This document shows positions 11,329 to 23,229 of a DNA stretch of 64,000 nucleotides, in pieces. The DNA lies in contig NW_026971105.1 in assembly GCF_963678635.1 (NCBI RefSeq), forward strand, positions 62,001 through 126,000, written 5' to 3'. The notes below the pieces were generated by a model. It did not search any database, was not told the origin of the DNA, and worked only from the letters and a program-made list of their open reading frames with translations. Numbering within the stretch: position 1 is the stretch's first letter; the number at the start of each line of letters is the position of its first letter. Both the position numbers and the translations under genes were made by a program. The stretch comes from Symsagittifera roscoffensis. Taxonomy: Eukaryota; Xenacoelomorpha; Acoela; Convolutidae.

Positions 11329-11402
11329 GCGCACTCCGCTGTAAAAACGTGGATGTTAGCGACAAACATATCGTTTAAGAAATCGAAAAACACACAGTGG
11401 AA

Positions 11403-11819
11403 ATGCGAGATCTCTTGCTCCAACTGTCAAAAAGCAATTGTCTGCAAAATCCAAAATTGGTATGCCTTTAGCATTTGTCTAGGGATTCAAAACTTAGCTC
11501 TCTTTTCAAATTACAGCAGGAAAATTTCTTCAATTTTTTCGGCAAGCTCGTTAAACTTTATTTGGAACAAAACCTGGATCTCACTGATTTTCTCTGTAAA
11601 ACTAAGTCAATTATTTTGCCATTACGAGGCCGTATTGTTCATTTCGTGAATTCTTTAGCGGACTCCGCACTACGGACACTCCCTTTGATCTTCTTTTATT
11701 CTCTCATTTCGTTTGATCGTTCCGACAGAATTTTAACATGTTTACAGACTTTTATCTGGAATCCAGGATTATACAAACACAAAATTTCGCGCCTATCTAG
11801 TGCACAGTTGACCTCGTAA
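11403..11819 (+). CDS. small two-exon candidate gene, function unknown
   Basis: Exon 1 (11,403-11,459) starts at ATG with an in-frame stop upstream and gives 19 codons (MRDLLLQLSKSNCLQNPKL). A 57-nt GT...TTACAG intron (11,460-11,516) joins in phase 0 to exon 2 (11,517-11,819, 100 codons plus stop). The predicted 119-residue protein is leucine- and phenylalanine-rich in its middle (ENFFNFFGKLVKLYLEQNLD) with scattered cysteines. I recognise no domain. The hAT-like MITE ends 75 bp upstream of the ATG, so its insertion may affect the promoter or 5' UTR. Alternatively this is an internal fragment of a longer gene, or a chance frame; the in-phase canonical intron favours a real gene. Confidence 0.4.
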
Positions 11820-11936
11820 TGGCTAATATTACAAATTAATGCTAATTATTTGCAAAAAAAATTGCGGCAAAACATGATGAAGTTAACTACTACTTTTAAT
11901 ACACACTAGCTGGTTCAATTGAATTAAATCTAATTA

Positions 11937-12754
11937 CCCGGGTTGACGTCCATAGAAGAAAACTGCTTATCATACACTTTCATTATTGAAATCTATGGAA
12001 AAAGTGCTTATCATACAATTTTTATGTATGAAAATTATAAAGTAGTCATTTTGTCGTATGTGAAAACTGTATGATATGCATTTTTTCTGATAAACAAAAA
12101 TAAAATTTGAGGTATAAATTTTTTATCCTTTTTTGGCTGTATACTTGCTGTTGTGTTGAAATATAAATTTTATGAAAAAAATTTGTATGCAAAATTTGAC
12201 TTTTTTGTGTTTATAAGTAGTCCAGGATGACTTTCTCTCCCAAAAAATCCCAAAATCACAAGAAAATGTTTTTTTTTGTAAACACGATTATTATCTTTTG
12301 TTTCATTTGTTTAAATAAAAATAAATTTGTAAAGAAAACAGCAGTTTTTTTCTCAACCATCATAATTTCAAACTAAAAATTATCTAGCCAAATTGAAAAA
12401 GTTACTTTTTGGGTATATATTTCCATGTGAAAATATACAAGTTAACTTTTTTTGGCTAAAACCACCAAATGCAGTTTATCTGCGTAGTAACTGCCAGTCA
12501 CACTCTGGGTTTTCTCAAGTCAAAAAATCCTTGGCTAGTGTTTCGGTTGAAACTCGAAATTTCGAAACTAAATTTTTTTTGTATTTTCGTGTATGAAAAA
12601 AAATGCTTGTCATACAATTTGATATTAAGGAAAAAATGCTTATTTTGCTGTTTTCATACATACACTTTTACTCTATGAAATTGTATGAAAAAGTATGATA
12701 AGCATTTTTTTCATATATGAAAAATGTATGATAACCATTTTTTGTCAACCCGAG
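11937..12754. mobile_element. Tc1/mariner-type MITE (TA target)
   Basis: The ends are CCCGGGTTGAC and, in reverse complement, CTCGGGTTGAC, each flanked by TA. That is the usual target duplication of the Tc1/mariner superfamily. The 818-bp interior has no transposase. Subterminal regions carry repeated CTTATCATAC words in opposite orientations at the two ends (near 11,970, 12,007 and 12,700, with variants near 12,605 and 12,730), so longer degenerate inverted repeats are likely. Confidence 0.7.
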
Positions 12755-12756
12755 TA

Positions 12757-13815
12757 AGCACAAGAAGAGAAAATTTTGTTCAAGAAGATACGTTTAACTT
12801 TTTATACTTTCACGAAAAAGGAATGCTAATGGAAGTTAGTAAGTCTGAGATTGTATTTATAAAGTTTGTTGCCAAATAGTTCGGATCTCTTTAATTTTCC
12901 CTCCAATTGCAAAATTAACATATAGTTACCGACCGTTAAATTGGTTCTTTATAGGGGTGGCATTTCGTTACCAAGGGACCAAGGAGGGGTTGTTAAAGAG
13001 ATCCAAAAGTTCAACTAGTCTTCGTCTAACGACACACTGCGATGCAAATTTGGGTCCTTCTCAACATTCTCCTCAAATCCCCCATACACATTGCCTTTTG
13101 GGTAGAAGTTTGCTACGAGACATGTGACGTCATCGTCCATCGCCACTCCTGTTTTTTTTTCGTAAATTCAACATTAAAATTGTTTGGTTTTACAACTAGG
13201 CTTCAGCAATATTTCAATTGAATCATTTCCTCATTGGAGATATATCTCAAAAGAAATATTGATTCAAATGAAATTTTGCTGCAATTATCAAATCAAAGAT
13301 TATTTTAATTATCAAATGAACGGGGTTAATTGTTTTTCTTGCTCCCGTTATAGACCACAACCTACACTTATAGACTATATGAAATACAAACGTATTCCTT
13401 TTTGTAGGGCTCGGCATTTCGTGGGCAAAATCATTTTGTTATAACTAGGGATTCTGATGGAAAAGAGCCAATAGTTCACTGTATCATTTTAGCACAAGTT
13501 ATGCAAATTTAAAAAACGTACCCACGATACCAGTTGTGCTTAATTCTACATAACTTTTGATTCATTTGGGTGTAGAAGTTTTTGCGCTAAAAACCGATAA
13601 CGGAGAATTTATCAGTCATCTTTGAAATTATTACGTCACTGACCAATTCCAACTTCTTGTGATGATTTCCACACTAGTTGAGTGAAGTGGCCACACCCCT
13701 CCTGCCATCCGGGAGAGTGGGGGTCATAGTTGTCCACTTCATTGTACCAGAAGGTCACGCCATGACTGGCTAAAACAAAATTCCGATCTTGTTAACTATT
13801 CCCCATCCCCCTATA
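12757..13815. other. no firm gene; one start-less open frame
   Basis: An 86-codon plus-strand open stretch at 13,184-13,444 has no ATG at its start and no family resemblance. The rest is anonymous. Confidence 0.3.
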
Positions 13816-14194
13816 ATCACGAATCCACCCTATTCATGGGCAAATTAAGAGAGACCGGGGGTTCGAACCCCCCCAGGGATTCGACATCCTGCCGACACAA
13901 AGGGTTCCCTTTGTACTATTTTTTGAAAGATCCATTTTCGGTGACGGACCCTAAAAATTTTCTGAAGGCGCCTTGAGTGCCTATATATACTAATTTTGAG
14001 GAGGAGCGCGCGCCGAAAAAACGCTATTTTTTTAAATTTTAAAGTGATTTGGGTCCTTGTTTTGCTTTGGGATTTCCTTTAAAGCTCGGAAAATCAATTT
14101 AGTCGACCTAAGAAAAAAAGACCGACAAATTTTTCGAATTTTTTTTGAAAATCCGCCAGCCTCCCCCCTCCAGAAAGTCCTAGATCCGCGCCTG
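13816..14194 (-). mobile_element. hAT-like MITE, copy 3, inverted
   Basis: Read on the minus strand it begins CAGGCGCGGATCTAGGAC, close to copies 1 and 2, and shares their interior. The left boundary is uncertain. CCCCTAAA (14,195-14,202) resembles CCCCTATA (13,808-13,815), a probable eroded 8-bp target duplication. A perfect GGGGTTCGAACCCC palindrome lies near 13,860-13,876. Confidence 0.6.
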
Positions 14195-14202
14195 CCCCTA
14201 AA

Positions 14203-14768
14203 ATCAAACAATTGAACAGATAAGCATTCACGAAGCGAGTACCATGCAACGAATCGAACCCACTCCCTTTTGCCAAAAGGGGGGTTAACAACTTCCAAAA
14301 TTGAATCAAAATTATTACTAAAATATTCCCCTCTTCCAGCACAACCACATCTCTAAATTACAAACCCGAAAATCAACTATTTCAGTTATTAGACGACTAA
14401 CCGTCGAAGTTAAATCTGCGTGACATGGCAAATATGTTTTGGCCGAAGTCCCGAACAGCATAATGTTTCAGACAATTGCTCTCTACAGTCTTTTCAGCAC
14501 ACTCTTGGGCCAATTTGGTCAGCTTGGCTGAAACAGTTTCGATACACTTACACAAAAAGCAAACGCGTGTCTAAATTGCTTGAATTATCTCAAAGTATGA
14601 TTTTAACGCAAGTTACTTGATATTAAAAAGCGTGTTCAAAGTATGATTTTAACGCTTGATTTTAAGTTACTTGATATTAAAAAACGTACCAAAAATTATG
14701 TTTTTGAGAAAAAACAACATGAACTTAATAGAGTTTTAGTTTGTTTTAAATTCTTATGAAAACAGTTT
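14203..14768. other. no gene; possible pol III-like promoter remnant
   Basis: On the minus strand GGGTTCGATTCG (about 14,246-14,257) matches the tRNA B box at nearly every position. A weak A-box-like TGGTTGTGCTGG lies about 90 bp upstream. No tRNA cloverleaf can be drawn, so a SINE remnant is the most that can be said. Confidence 0.25.
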
Positions 14769-14780
14769 AACCTTCCTCGC

Positions 14781-14993
14781 CTAAATGGCGAAAATTGATT
14801 GAAAAAATGAAAGTCGTTTCCAAGCGTAAAAATGAAAGCAGTATCCTTCAAATTTGGCGGTCATATACTCACAGTCGGTGTCAAAGGTCAACTCTACTGC
14901 ATTGTGAAGACGCCTGAAATGGTTGATTTTGTCTGCTGCCTTCAATTTCAAACTGAGATGTGATTTACTGCCGCTGTCCTTAAGTGATGACAT
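14781..14993 (-). CDS. candidate exon or small protein, duplicated
   Basis: Seventy codons starting with ATG on the minus strand (MSSLKDSGSKSHLSLKLKAA and onward), lysine- and leucine-rich at the start. Its partner at 19,405-19,617 is the same length and keeps the frame, but differs at 13 of 70 residues, many of them non-conservative. That does not look like strong purifying selection. No family recognised. It may be an exon, a decaying gene or a chance frame preserved by the duplication. Confidence 0.25.
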   Translation of the reverse strand: MSSLKDSGSKSHLSLKLKAADKINHFRRLHNAVELTFDTDCEYMTAKFEGYCFHFYAWKRLSFFQSIFAI

Positions 14994-17900
14994 TTGAGTG
15001 ATTTTACTTAAAAAACTACTGAATGTATAACAATTGCATATAATTAGAAATTTGTCTCCCGAAATTGTTCATCAAAGATTTTAACTAATTATAACTCTTT
15101 TTGAAATGAAAATTGTTTAATGTTCGAACATAATCGTTTAAGAATGTGAAAACAAGTACAGATTCAAAGTTAAATGAAGTCGAATTTACGCTGAGTTTTG
15201 TAATGCTTTAAAAATAAAACAAACGCTGCTCTCTTATTTTGAGTTGAAAGTAAATATTAAGACAAACAAAAACCATACAACAATCAAAAAGCGTGTGTAA
15301 AGTAGCTGTGAAACGTACAAACACATGATACGTGAACTTTATGGATGATATTACGGTTAGAAACTTTTCGATCGCTTCATCAAAGCTTCCCTAGAACACC
15401 TAGAAATTAATATGGACCATGATAGATGAAATCAACGGTGATGATCTTTTATACTTTTCAATTTCATTGTATCGAGTTTTGGCTAAAGTGACGGAAAGCA
15501 TGTGCTCGGTGTTTTTTTTCCTTCAGAAAAATTTTAATTTTTTTATTAGCGACTTTTGGTTGAATTTTTTAAATCGGCCAAAAAACTATTGTTGTCTTGA
15601 GCTCAAAAATGGAATAGATTTTTAAACGTTTATTCATTGTGTGTAGAGTTATGGGGCTTAAGGTTGCCAAATTAGGCTATTGGCATAACTAATCGTCGTT
15701 ATATTTCGTGCTATTAACGCGGGAGCGGAGTTTTATCCCATCCTAGAAATCTTTAGACTTCTAAACTTTGGGTCATCTTACTATAGTAAATTTCTTTGCG
15801 CAAATTACATTTCTTTGTATTCTACATAGCGTGTGGGCGATTTTTTTTCAAAAAAGTTTTTATAACAATTTAATCATTTTTTTTAAAAAGCAAACCCTAC
15901 TCCATCAACCCTAAAATCGTCTCTTTTTTAAAGTTTCGAATCACGACTCAACTAATACTAAAATTCTGCTCAACTTAGCAATTGTTAATGGCCTAAATTG
16001 AACAAAAAGAAGCCTGTTCGCTCCCTTTGTTTGCCGGAAATTTTACCGAAATTCAAAAACTTCAAACGGGTTTTTCTTGCCACAATAAGATTTTTTCAAA
16101 ACTTTTAGAGGGTCGTTCTGAAAACTCTGGGTCGTTCTCCAGCTGACACATTACAATCCCCAATCCCAAAAAATAATAAAAAGCAAGTGTTTTATTGAGT
16201 TACTTTTGATATAGTTTTTGCCCGAAAAATTGGTTGCAGTGGGGGGGGGGGGGGGGGGGGTTAAATGGGAAATGGAGGAGGGAAAGGCAATTGTTGGTGG
16301 AGTCAATGAGTTAGTTGGTTGTTTAGCTTTTTATTGATATAAAAAAGATTATGATCGTTTACCTAATCGTTTCTTCGTCAAAACAGAACTAGAATTGTTT
16401 ATTGTGAAATTTGAAAAACAAATTTTTGAGTATGAGTTTTAATTAAGACATTTTGCAATTGTAAAAAAAAGCAAAAACGAGTTAATACTTATATGGATTT
16501 TTTTGTGCTTTTCAACTCTTTTTATCAAATCATTGAAAAAGAATGGATACAAAAACTGAAAATGGTTTCTAAATATTTAAACTAAGTTTTGCAAAGTCGT
16601 CCAAATTTGAAACTTGATTGTATAAAATTTGAAACCAAAAGAAACAAAACTCTAAAAACCCAAACTAGTAATATAACTTAGATAACGAAGAAAACATTTT
16701 AAATTTTGAGCGCGAAATTTTTGAAGTCGACTTATCAGCAAATAAGCCGAAGCTAATATTCAAAAAATGGGTTTTCACCAACACGTGTTAGTCTGCTTTA
16801 AAAATCTTCAGAAGCCCTTTCTAAAAGCACAGTTTTGATAAAATGCACAGGTGGTTGTTCATGAAGTAATTTGTCGCCTTTGTATTCGAAAGATTGAAAT
16901 TTCTAATAACAGAACTTTTTTCTGCGAAAAAAACATCACAGAAAAAAAGACTTCTGGTGTAGTTGGGACAAATATCCCAACCATCGAAACAATCACATAC
17001 ATTTGAACATTGTTATTTAAGATTATAATTATAGTTTTTGTTTAAAAAAATCAACCAATTTCGGTTGTTTATTTTTGAGTTTTAGTTTCTTGAACGTACA
17101 AAAGTGATATTTTATCTTGAAGTTCAATTTATATTTCAATATATTACTTTTTCCGAATGTTTTTATAATCCGAAAAAGTCTCACCCCAAACTGCGAAGTT
17201 TTAAAATTATTGTTCGTTTACATTCACCAATTGTTTAGTAAAAATTATTTAAGGATTGATCAATCCATGATAAACACCTTTGGTCTTCTATGGAGGTAGT
17301 ACATAAATCAAGAAAAAAGGAAGCTTTTAAAAACAAAAAAGCGTTAGAATCAAGTTTGCGTGCATCATCAAAGTTTTTTCCAACCAATCTCAATTGCTGA
17401 TTTCAGCCAGTCTCAATTTTCAACCAGTCTTCAATATGATTTATTCCTCAGTTTCTTTCAAAATTTGGAAAATTCGGTCTAATTGATTCTGCGTGTTAAG
17501 ACACATTGAATTTTAAACTCATTGTAACTGTACTTTTGGTCGTTTTTAGGTCTACATCAAGAAAAAATTCTCTCTTTCTTATTTTGAAAAAAAGTTTACA
17601 AGATCCGACATCTTAATTTGACACTAGTGTCTTGGTCAAAACATGAAATTTTTGATTAATAAAAAATGGGTCTGTTGTGTTCGTTTTTTAAACCTCGAAA
17701 TAGATTTGATCGAACGAAATTTGAAACTGTTTCCGATGTTCCTCAATCGAAGCATCTGACCAGTTGCTTCGCCTTGTTATTATAATTTTATTGAGAAATT
17801 TTAATATTTTCAGTGGACTCGATCTTTTTTTGTTCATCAGTAAGAGTACGAGCTAAAATTTGTCTGCTATTAAATCAAAACTAGACAACTGTACCGATCA

Positions 17901-18049
17901 TTGGCAATACGGAGAGACTATTGTATTTTCAGGTGTTTTTTCCCACACTAAACCAGCTACAGCCACAGGACATAGAAATTGTAAACTTTTGATTTCGAAA
18001 AGCGGATTAACAAATTTTACCTTTTTCTCTACAAATATGAGATATCCAT

Positions 18050-18290
18050 TTTGGCTGACTGATTTTCGGCGCCAAAAAATATTTTTTAAGGGGGGGGGGG
18101 ACGCGAGACGAGAAACGCAGTGTTTTATTGTCAAAATTTTTCAGAAAATCCCAAAAAACGCAGTTTTTTGAATTGCGATCAATATAGATTTTATATAATA
18201 ATTTGGGAGAGCTCAGAAAATCAATTTGGACGACTCAAAAAAAGTCGACAAGTTTTTTTTCAAAGAAAAGCAAAAAATAATCCGCGCCTA
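18050..18290 (-). mobile_element. hAT-like MITE fragment in unit A
   Basis: Minus-strand end GGCGCGGATTATTTTTTG, followed by stretches matching the interiors of the other copies (GTCGACTTTTTTT and TTTTCTGAGCTCTCC). An 11-G tract lies at 18,090-18,100. Duplicated together with unit B (22,660-22,935), so it inserted before the tandem duplication. Confidence 0.5.
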
Positions 18291-18593
18291 ATTTTCTGCT
18301 CTTAAATAGAAATTAAGAAATAACTGATTTCGTTAATAAAATATATGCATGATAACTGTAAAATTGCAATTTTTTTTCTTATGTGTCATTGTATATTATT
18401 TTCATTTGAGCAAATAGTATAAAGTTTATAAAACAATGAATCTTACAGTGATCACATGCTGATGGATATTGCATGAAATTTCAGTTACAAAAGTACATTG
18501 CAGCAAGCTGGCGATGGAAATTTATATTTACATCTAAGTTCTTCTGGAGCAATACTATATACATATGGAAAATTTTTGGCTATGTTTGCCAAT

Positions 18594-19371
18594 TTAACCA
18601 TCCATGCACCGCTCTCTGTGATGCGAATCACCTATTTTGTTTTTTAATAGTTTTCCACATATATCGCACTCGCATGGGTTTTTTACAGTAGCAACTTTGG
18701 GCTGCTCTTCTTTTCTTTCCTTCCAAATCGCAAACAAATGGTCTTCCAATAGATCGCTATCTCTTTCTACTCTTGGAATCATTGTTTATGAATGCAAATC
18801 ATTTCCAGCCGAGATAAAATATTGCTGATTGTCCCATGAAAAACTCCGATACAGAGAAAATGTGCGTAGCCATGGAAATTTTTTCGAAGAAGCAGTAGTT
18901 TCTTTGAAATAATTGACCATACGCAGATTTCGTCTGGTGCAATTACTAAAACGCAATCAACTGATTCCAGTTTTAACTGCTCCAACTCTATTTTGATCAG
19001 AGTACCATAGTCGGTAGCAAAAAGAACTAGTCGGTTGTCACTTTCATCAATGAAGCATAAATAGCCATGTTTATTTTGGGCATTTGTGGGAAATGATAAA
19101 GAAACGGTTATTGTGTGTGAATTTAACCATAGAACTCTCAGAATCCCAGTATGACCACTCTACTAGAACGTGCCATACGAAAAGCCAGAGAAAACTTTCG
19201 TTTTTCGGGTAACTGCAAGGATAATCAGAAAAACTATCTCGAAACTTTCTAGCGCTCCTGTCGCTTAATAAAACCATGAAGCTGACAGAAAAATCAAGAA
19301 ACAAGGGGAATGCGTGAGTAATGAATGAGGACCTAATGAAAAGTTTCCAAGGTTTGAATTCAAAGTCGTTT
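18594..19371 (-). pseudogene. 5'-truncated B-box gene copy
   Basis: This is the 3' portion of the B-box gene carried in unit A. It lacks the B-box exon and most of the coiled-coil exon because the duplication breakpoint cut it there. Recognisable stretches include VEWSYWDSE, ELEQLKLESVDCV, DEICVWSI and the C-terminal finger CDICGKLLKNKIGDSHHRER. Compared with the full copy it has frame disruptions (including a one-base loss after the MPK-like segment). The acceptor of the predicted 30-nt intron has also lost its CAG. The finger ends in C rather than H, as C-x2-C-x12-H-x3-C. It has no promoter of its own and is most likely dead. Confidence 0.7.
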
Positions 19372-19404
19372 TTTTTTCTGCTTAGCTATTGTAATCTTCC
19401 TCAA

Positions 19405-19617
19405 CTAAGTGGCGAAAATTGAACGAAAAAATGAAAGTTTTTTCCAGGCGTAAAAATGAAAGCAATATCCTTCAATTTTGGCCGCCATACACCCACAGTC
19501 AGGTTCAAAGGTCAACTCTACTGCATTGTGAAGACGTCTGAATTGGTTGATTTTGTCTGCTGCCTTCAGTTTCAAACTGAGATGTGATTTACTGCTGATG
19601 TCATTAAGTGATGACAT
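19405..19617 (-). CDS. candidate exon or small protein, duplicate of 14,781-14,993
   Basis: Seventy codons beginning MSSLNDISSKSHLSLKLKAA. Same length and frame as its unit A partner with 13 residue differences. Function unknown; see the partner for doubts. Confidence 0.25.
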   Translation of the reverse strand: MSSLNDISSKSHLSLKLKAADKINQFRRLHNAVELTFEPDCGCMAAKIEGYCFHFYAWKKLSFFRSIFAT

Positions 19618-22600
19618 TTGAGTCAGTTTACTTCAAAAACTACTGAATGTATAACAATTGCAATTAATTAGAAGAAAACTGCTATTTTTGTCTCCCGAAA
19701 TTGTTTATCAAAGATTTCAAACAATTATAACTCCATTGCAACGAAAATTGTTTGATGTTTGAATATAATCGATTAGTACAAGTACTGATTCAAAGTTAAA
19801 TGAAGTCGAATTTACGCTGTTTTGTTGTGTTTTAAAAATAAAACAAACGCTGCTCTCTTATTTTGAGGTGAAAGTAAATATTAGGACCAACAAAAACCAT
19901 ACAACAACCAAAAGCGTGTGTAAAGTAGCTACAAACACATGATATGTGTACTTTATGGATGATATTACAGTTAGAAACTTTTCGATCGCTTCATCAAAGC
20001 TTCCCTAGAGCACCTAGAAATTAATATGGACCATGATAGATGAAATCAACGGTGGTAATCTTTTATACGTTTTATTTTCATTGTATCGAGTTTTGGCTTA
20101 AGTGACGGAAAGCATGTGGTCGGTGTTTTTTTCAGGAAAAATTTGAATTTTTTTATTAGCGACTTTTGGTTGAATTTTTCAAATCGGCCAAAAAACTATT
20201 GTTGTCTTGAGCTCAAAAATGGAATAGACTTTTAAACGTTTATTCATTGTGTGTAGAGTTATGGGGGTTTAAGGTTGCCAAATTAGGCTACTTGGCATAA
20301 CTAATCATCGTTATATTTCGTGCTATTAACGCGGGAGCGGAGTTTTATCCCATCCTAGAATTCTTTAGACTTCTAAACTTTGGGTCATCTTACTATAGAT
20401 ACTTTATTTGCACAAATTAAATTTCTTTGTACTCTACATAGCGTGTGGGCGATTTTTTTTCAAAAAAGTTATTTCAACATTTTAATCATTTTTTTTTTGA
20501 AAAGCAAACCCTACTCCATCAACCCTAAAATCGTCCCTTTTTAAAAAAAAATTTAGAATCACGATTCAACTAAAACTAAAATTCGACTCAACTTAGCAAT
20601 TGTTAATGGCCTGAATTGAGCATAAAGAAGCCTGTTTGCTCCCTTTGTTTGCCGGAAATTTTACCGAAATTCAAAAACTACAAACGGGTTTTTCTTGCCA
20701 CAATAAGATTGTTTTCAAATTTTTTACAGGGTCGTTCTGAAAACTCTGGGTCGTTCTCCAGCTGACACATTACAATCCCCAATCCCAAAAAGTAATAAAA
20801 AGCAAGTGTTTATTGATTTACTTTTGATATAGTTTTTGCCCGAGAAAGTTGGTTGCAGTGGGTGGGGGGGGGGGGGGGGGGGGGTTAAATTGGGAAATTG
20901 AGGAGGGAAAGGCAATTGTTGGTGGAGTCAATGAGTTAGTTGGTTGTTTAGCTTTTTATTGATGGAAAAAAGATCATGATTGTTTATTTATTCGTTTCTT
21001 CGTCAAAACAGAACTAAAATTGTTTATTGTGGAATTTGAAAAACAAATTTTTGAGTATGGGTTTTAATTAAGACATTTTGCAATTGTAAAAAAAAGCAAA
21101 AACGAGATAATACTTATATGGATTTTTTTGTGCTTTTCAACTCTTTTTGTCAAATCATTGAAAAAGAATGGATACAAAAACTGAAAATGGTTTCTAAGTA
21201 TTTAAACTAAGTTTTGCAAAGTCGTCCAAATTTGAAACTTGATTGTATAAAATTTGAAACCAAAAGAAACAAAACTCTAAAAACCCAAACAAGTAATATA
21301 ACTTAGATAAAAAAGAAAACATTTTAAATTTTGAGCACAAAATTTTTGAAGTCGACTTATCAGCAAAAAAGCCGAAGCTAATATTCAAAAAATGGATTTT
21401 CACCAACACGTGTTAGTCTGCTTTAAAAATCCTCAGAAGCACTTTCTAAAAGCATTGTTTTGATAAAATGCACAGGTGGTTGTTCATGAAGTAATTAGTC
21501 GCCTTTGTTTTCGAAAGTTTGAAATTTCTAATAACAGAAATTTTTTCTGCGAAAAAAACATCACAGAAAAAAAACACTTCTGGTTTAGTTAGGACAAATA
21601 TCCTACCCATCGAAACAATCACATACATTTGAACATTGTTATTTAAGATCATAATTATAGTTTTTGTTTAAAAAAATCAACCAATTTTGGTTGTTTATAT
21701 TTGAAATTTAGTTTCTTGAACGTACAAAAGGGATATTTTATCTTGAAGTTCAATTTATATTTCAATATATTACTTTTTCCGAATGTTTTTATAATCCGAA
21801 AAAGTCTCACCCCAAACTGCGAAGTTTTAAAATTATTGTTCGTTTACATTCACCAATTGTTTAGTAAAAACTATTTAAGGATTGATCAAGCCATGATAAA
21901 CACCTTTGGTTTTATATGGAGGTAGTACAAAAATCAAGAAAAAAAGGGAGCTTTTAAAACCAAAAAAGAGTTAAAATCAAGTTTTCGTGCATCGTCAAAT
22001 TTTTTTTCAACCAGTCTCAATTGCTGATTTTAGCCAGTCTCAATTTTCAACCAGTCTTCAATATGATTTATTGCTCAATTTCTTCCAAAATTTGGAAATT
22101 TCGGTGTAATTGATTCTGCGTATTAGAACACAATAAATTTTAAACTCATTGTAATTGTACTTTCGGTCTTTGATAAGTCTACATCAAAAAAAATCTCTTT
22201 TTTATTTTGAAAAAAAGTTTACAAGATCCGACATCTTAATTTGACACTAGTGTCTTGATCAAAACATGAAATTTTTAATTAATAAAAAATGGGTCTGTTG
22301 TGTTCGTTTTTTAAACCTCGAAATAGATTTGATCGAACGAAATTTGAAACTGTTTCCAATGTTCCTCAATCGAAGCATCTGACCACTTGCTTCGCCTTGC
22401 TATTACAATTTTATAGAGAAAATTTAATAGTTTCAGTGGATTCGATCTTTTTTTGTTCATCAAAAAAAGTACGAGCTAAAATTTTTCTGTTGTTAAATCA
22501 AAACTAGACAACTGTACCGATCATTGGCAATACGGAGAGACTTTCGTATTTTGAGGTGTTTTTTTCCCACACTAAACCAGCTACAGCCAAAGGACATAGA

Positions 22601-22659
22601 AATTGCAAACTTTTGATTTCAAAAAGCGGATTAACGAACTTTACCTTTTTCTCTACAAA

Positions 22660-22935
22660 TATGAGATAAATACAAAATATCCATTTTTGGCTGACTGATT
22701 TTCGGCGCCAATAAATATTTTTTAAGGGGGGGGGGGGGGGGACGCGAGACGAGAAACGCAGTGTTTTATTGACAAAATTTTCCAAAAAGTCCCTAGAAAC
22801 GCTTTTTTTTGAATTGCGATCAATATAGATTTTATATAGTAATTTGGGGGAGCTCAGAAAAACAATTTGGCTGACCTAAAAAAAGTTCGACAAGTTTTTT
22901 TTCAAAGAAAAGCAAAACAATAATCTGCGCCTAAA
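22660..22935 (-). mobile_element. hAT-like MITE fragment in unit B
   Basis: Counterpart of 18,050-18,290, with a 16-G tract (22,726-22,741) and the same interior words. Its ends are eroded and no target duplication is visible. Confidence 0.5.
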
Positions 22936-23229
22936 TTTCTGCTCTTAAATAGAAATTAAGAAATAACTGATTTCATTAATAAAATATATGCATCATAACT
23001 GTAAAATTGCAATTTTTTTTTCTTATGTGTCATTGTATATTATTTTCATTTCGGCAAATAGTAAAAAGTTTATAAAACAATGAACCTGATGGAACAATGC
23101 TGATGGAAACTGCATGAAATTTAGGTTACAAATGTACATTGCAGCAAGCTGGCGATGGAAATTTATTTTTACATCTAATTTTTTCTGGAACAATACTATA
23201 TACATATAGAAAATTTTTGGCTCTGTTTG

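Larger units (their letters stand above)
14769..19371. repeat. 4.6-kb tandem duplication, unit A
   Basis: Collinear with 19,389-24,021 over its whole length. Identity is about 90% in the first 120 bp and higher elsewhere. The unit contains, in order, a candidate minus-strand exon, a dispersed repeat, a 21-G tract (16,240-16,260), a hAT-like fragment and the truncated 3' part of the B-box gene. The right breakpoint falls inside that gene's second exon. Confidence 0.9.

Noticed and set aside
13855-13880. Possible tRNA T-arm (GGTTCGAACC)
   Set aside because: It is part of a palindrome inside a hAT-like MITE, with no acceptor, D or anticodon arms.
17117-21925. Matching open frames at 17,117-17,299 and 21,701-21,925
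   Set aside because: Their similarity follows from the 4.6-kb duplication alone; composition is that of AT-rich noise and no family is seen.
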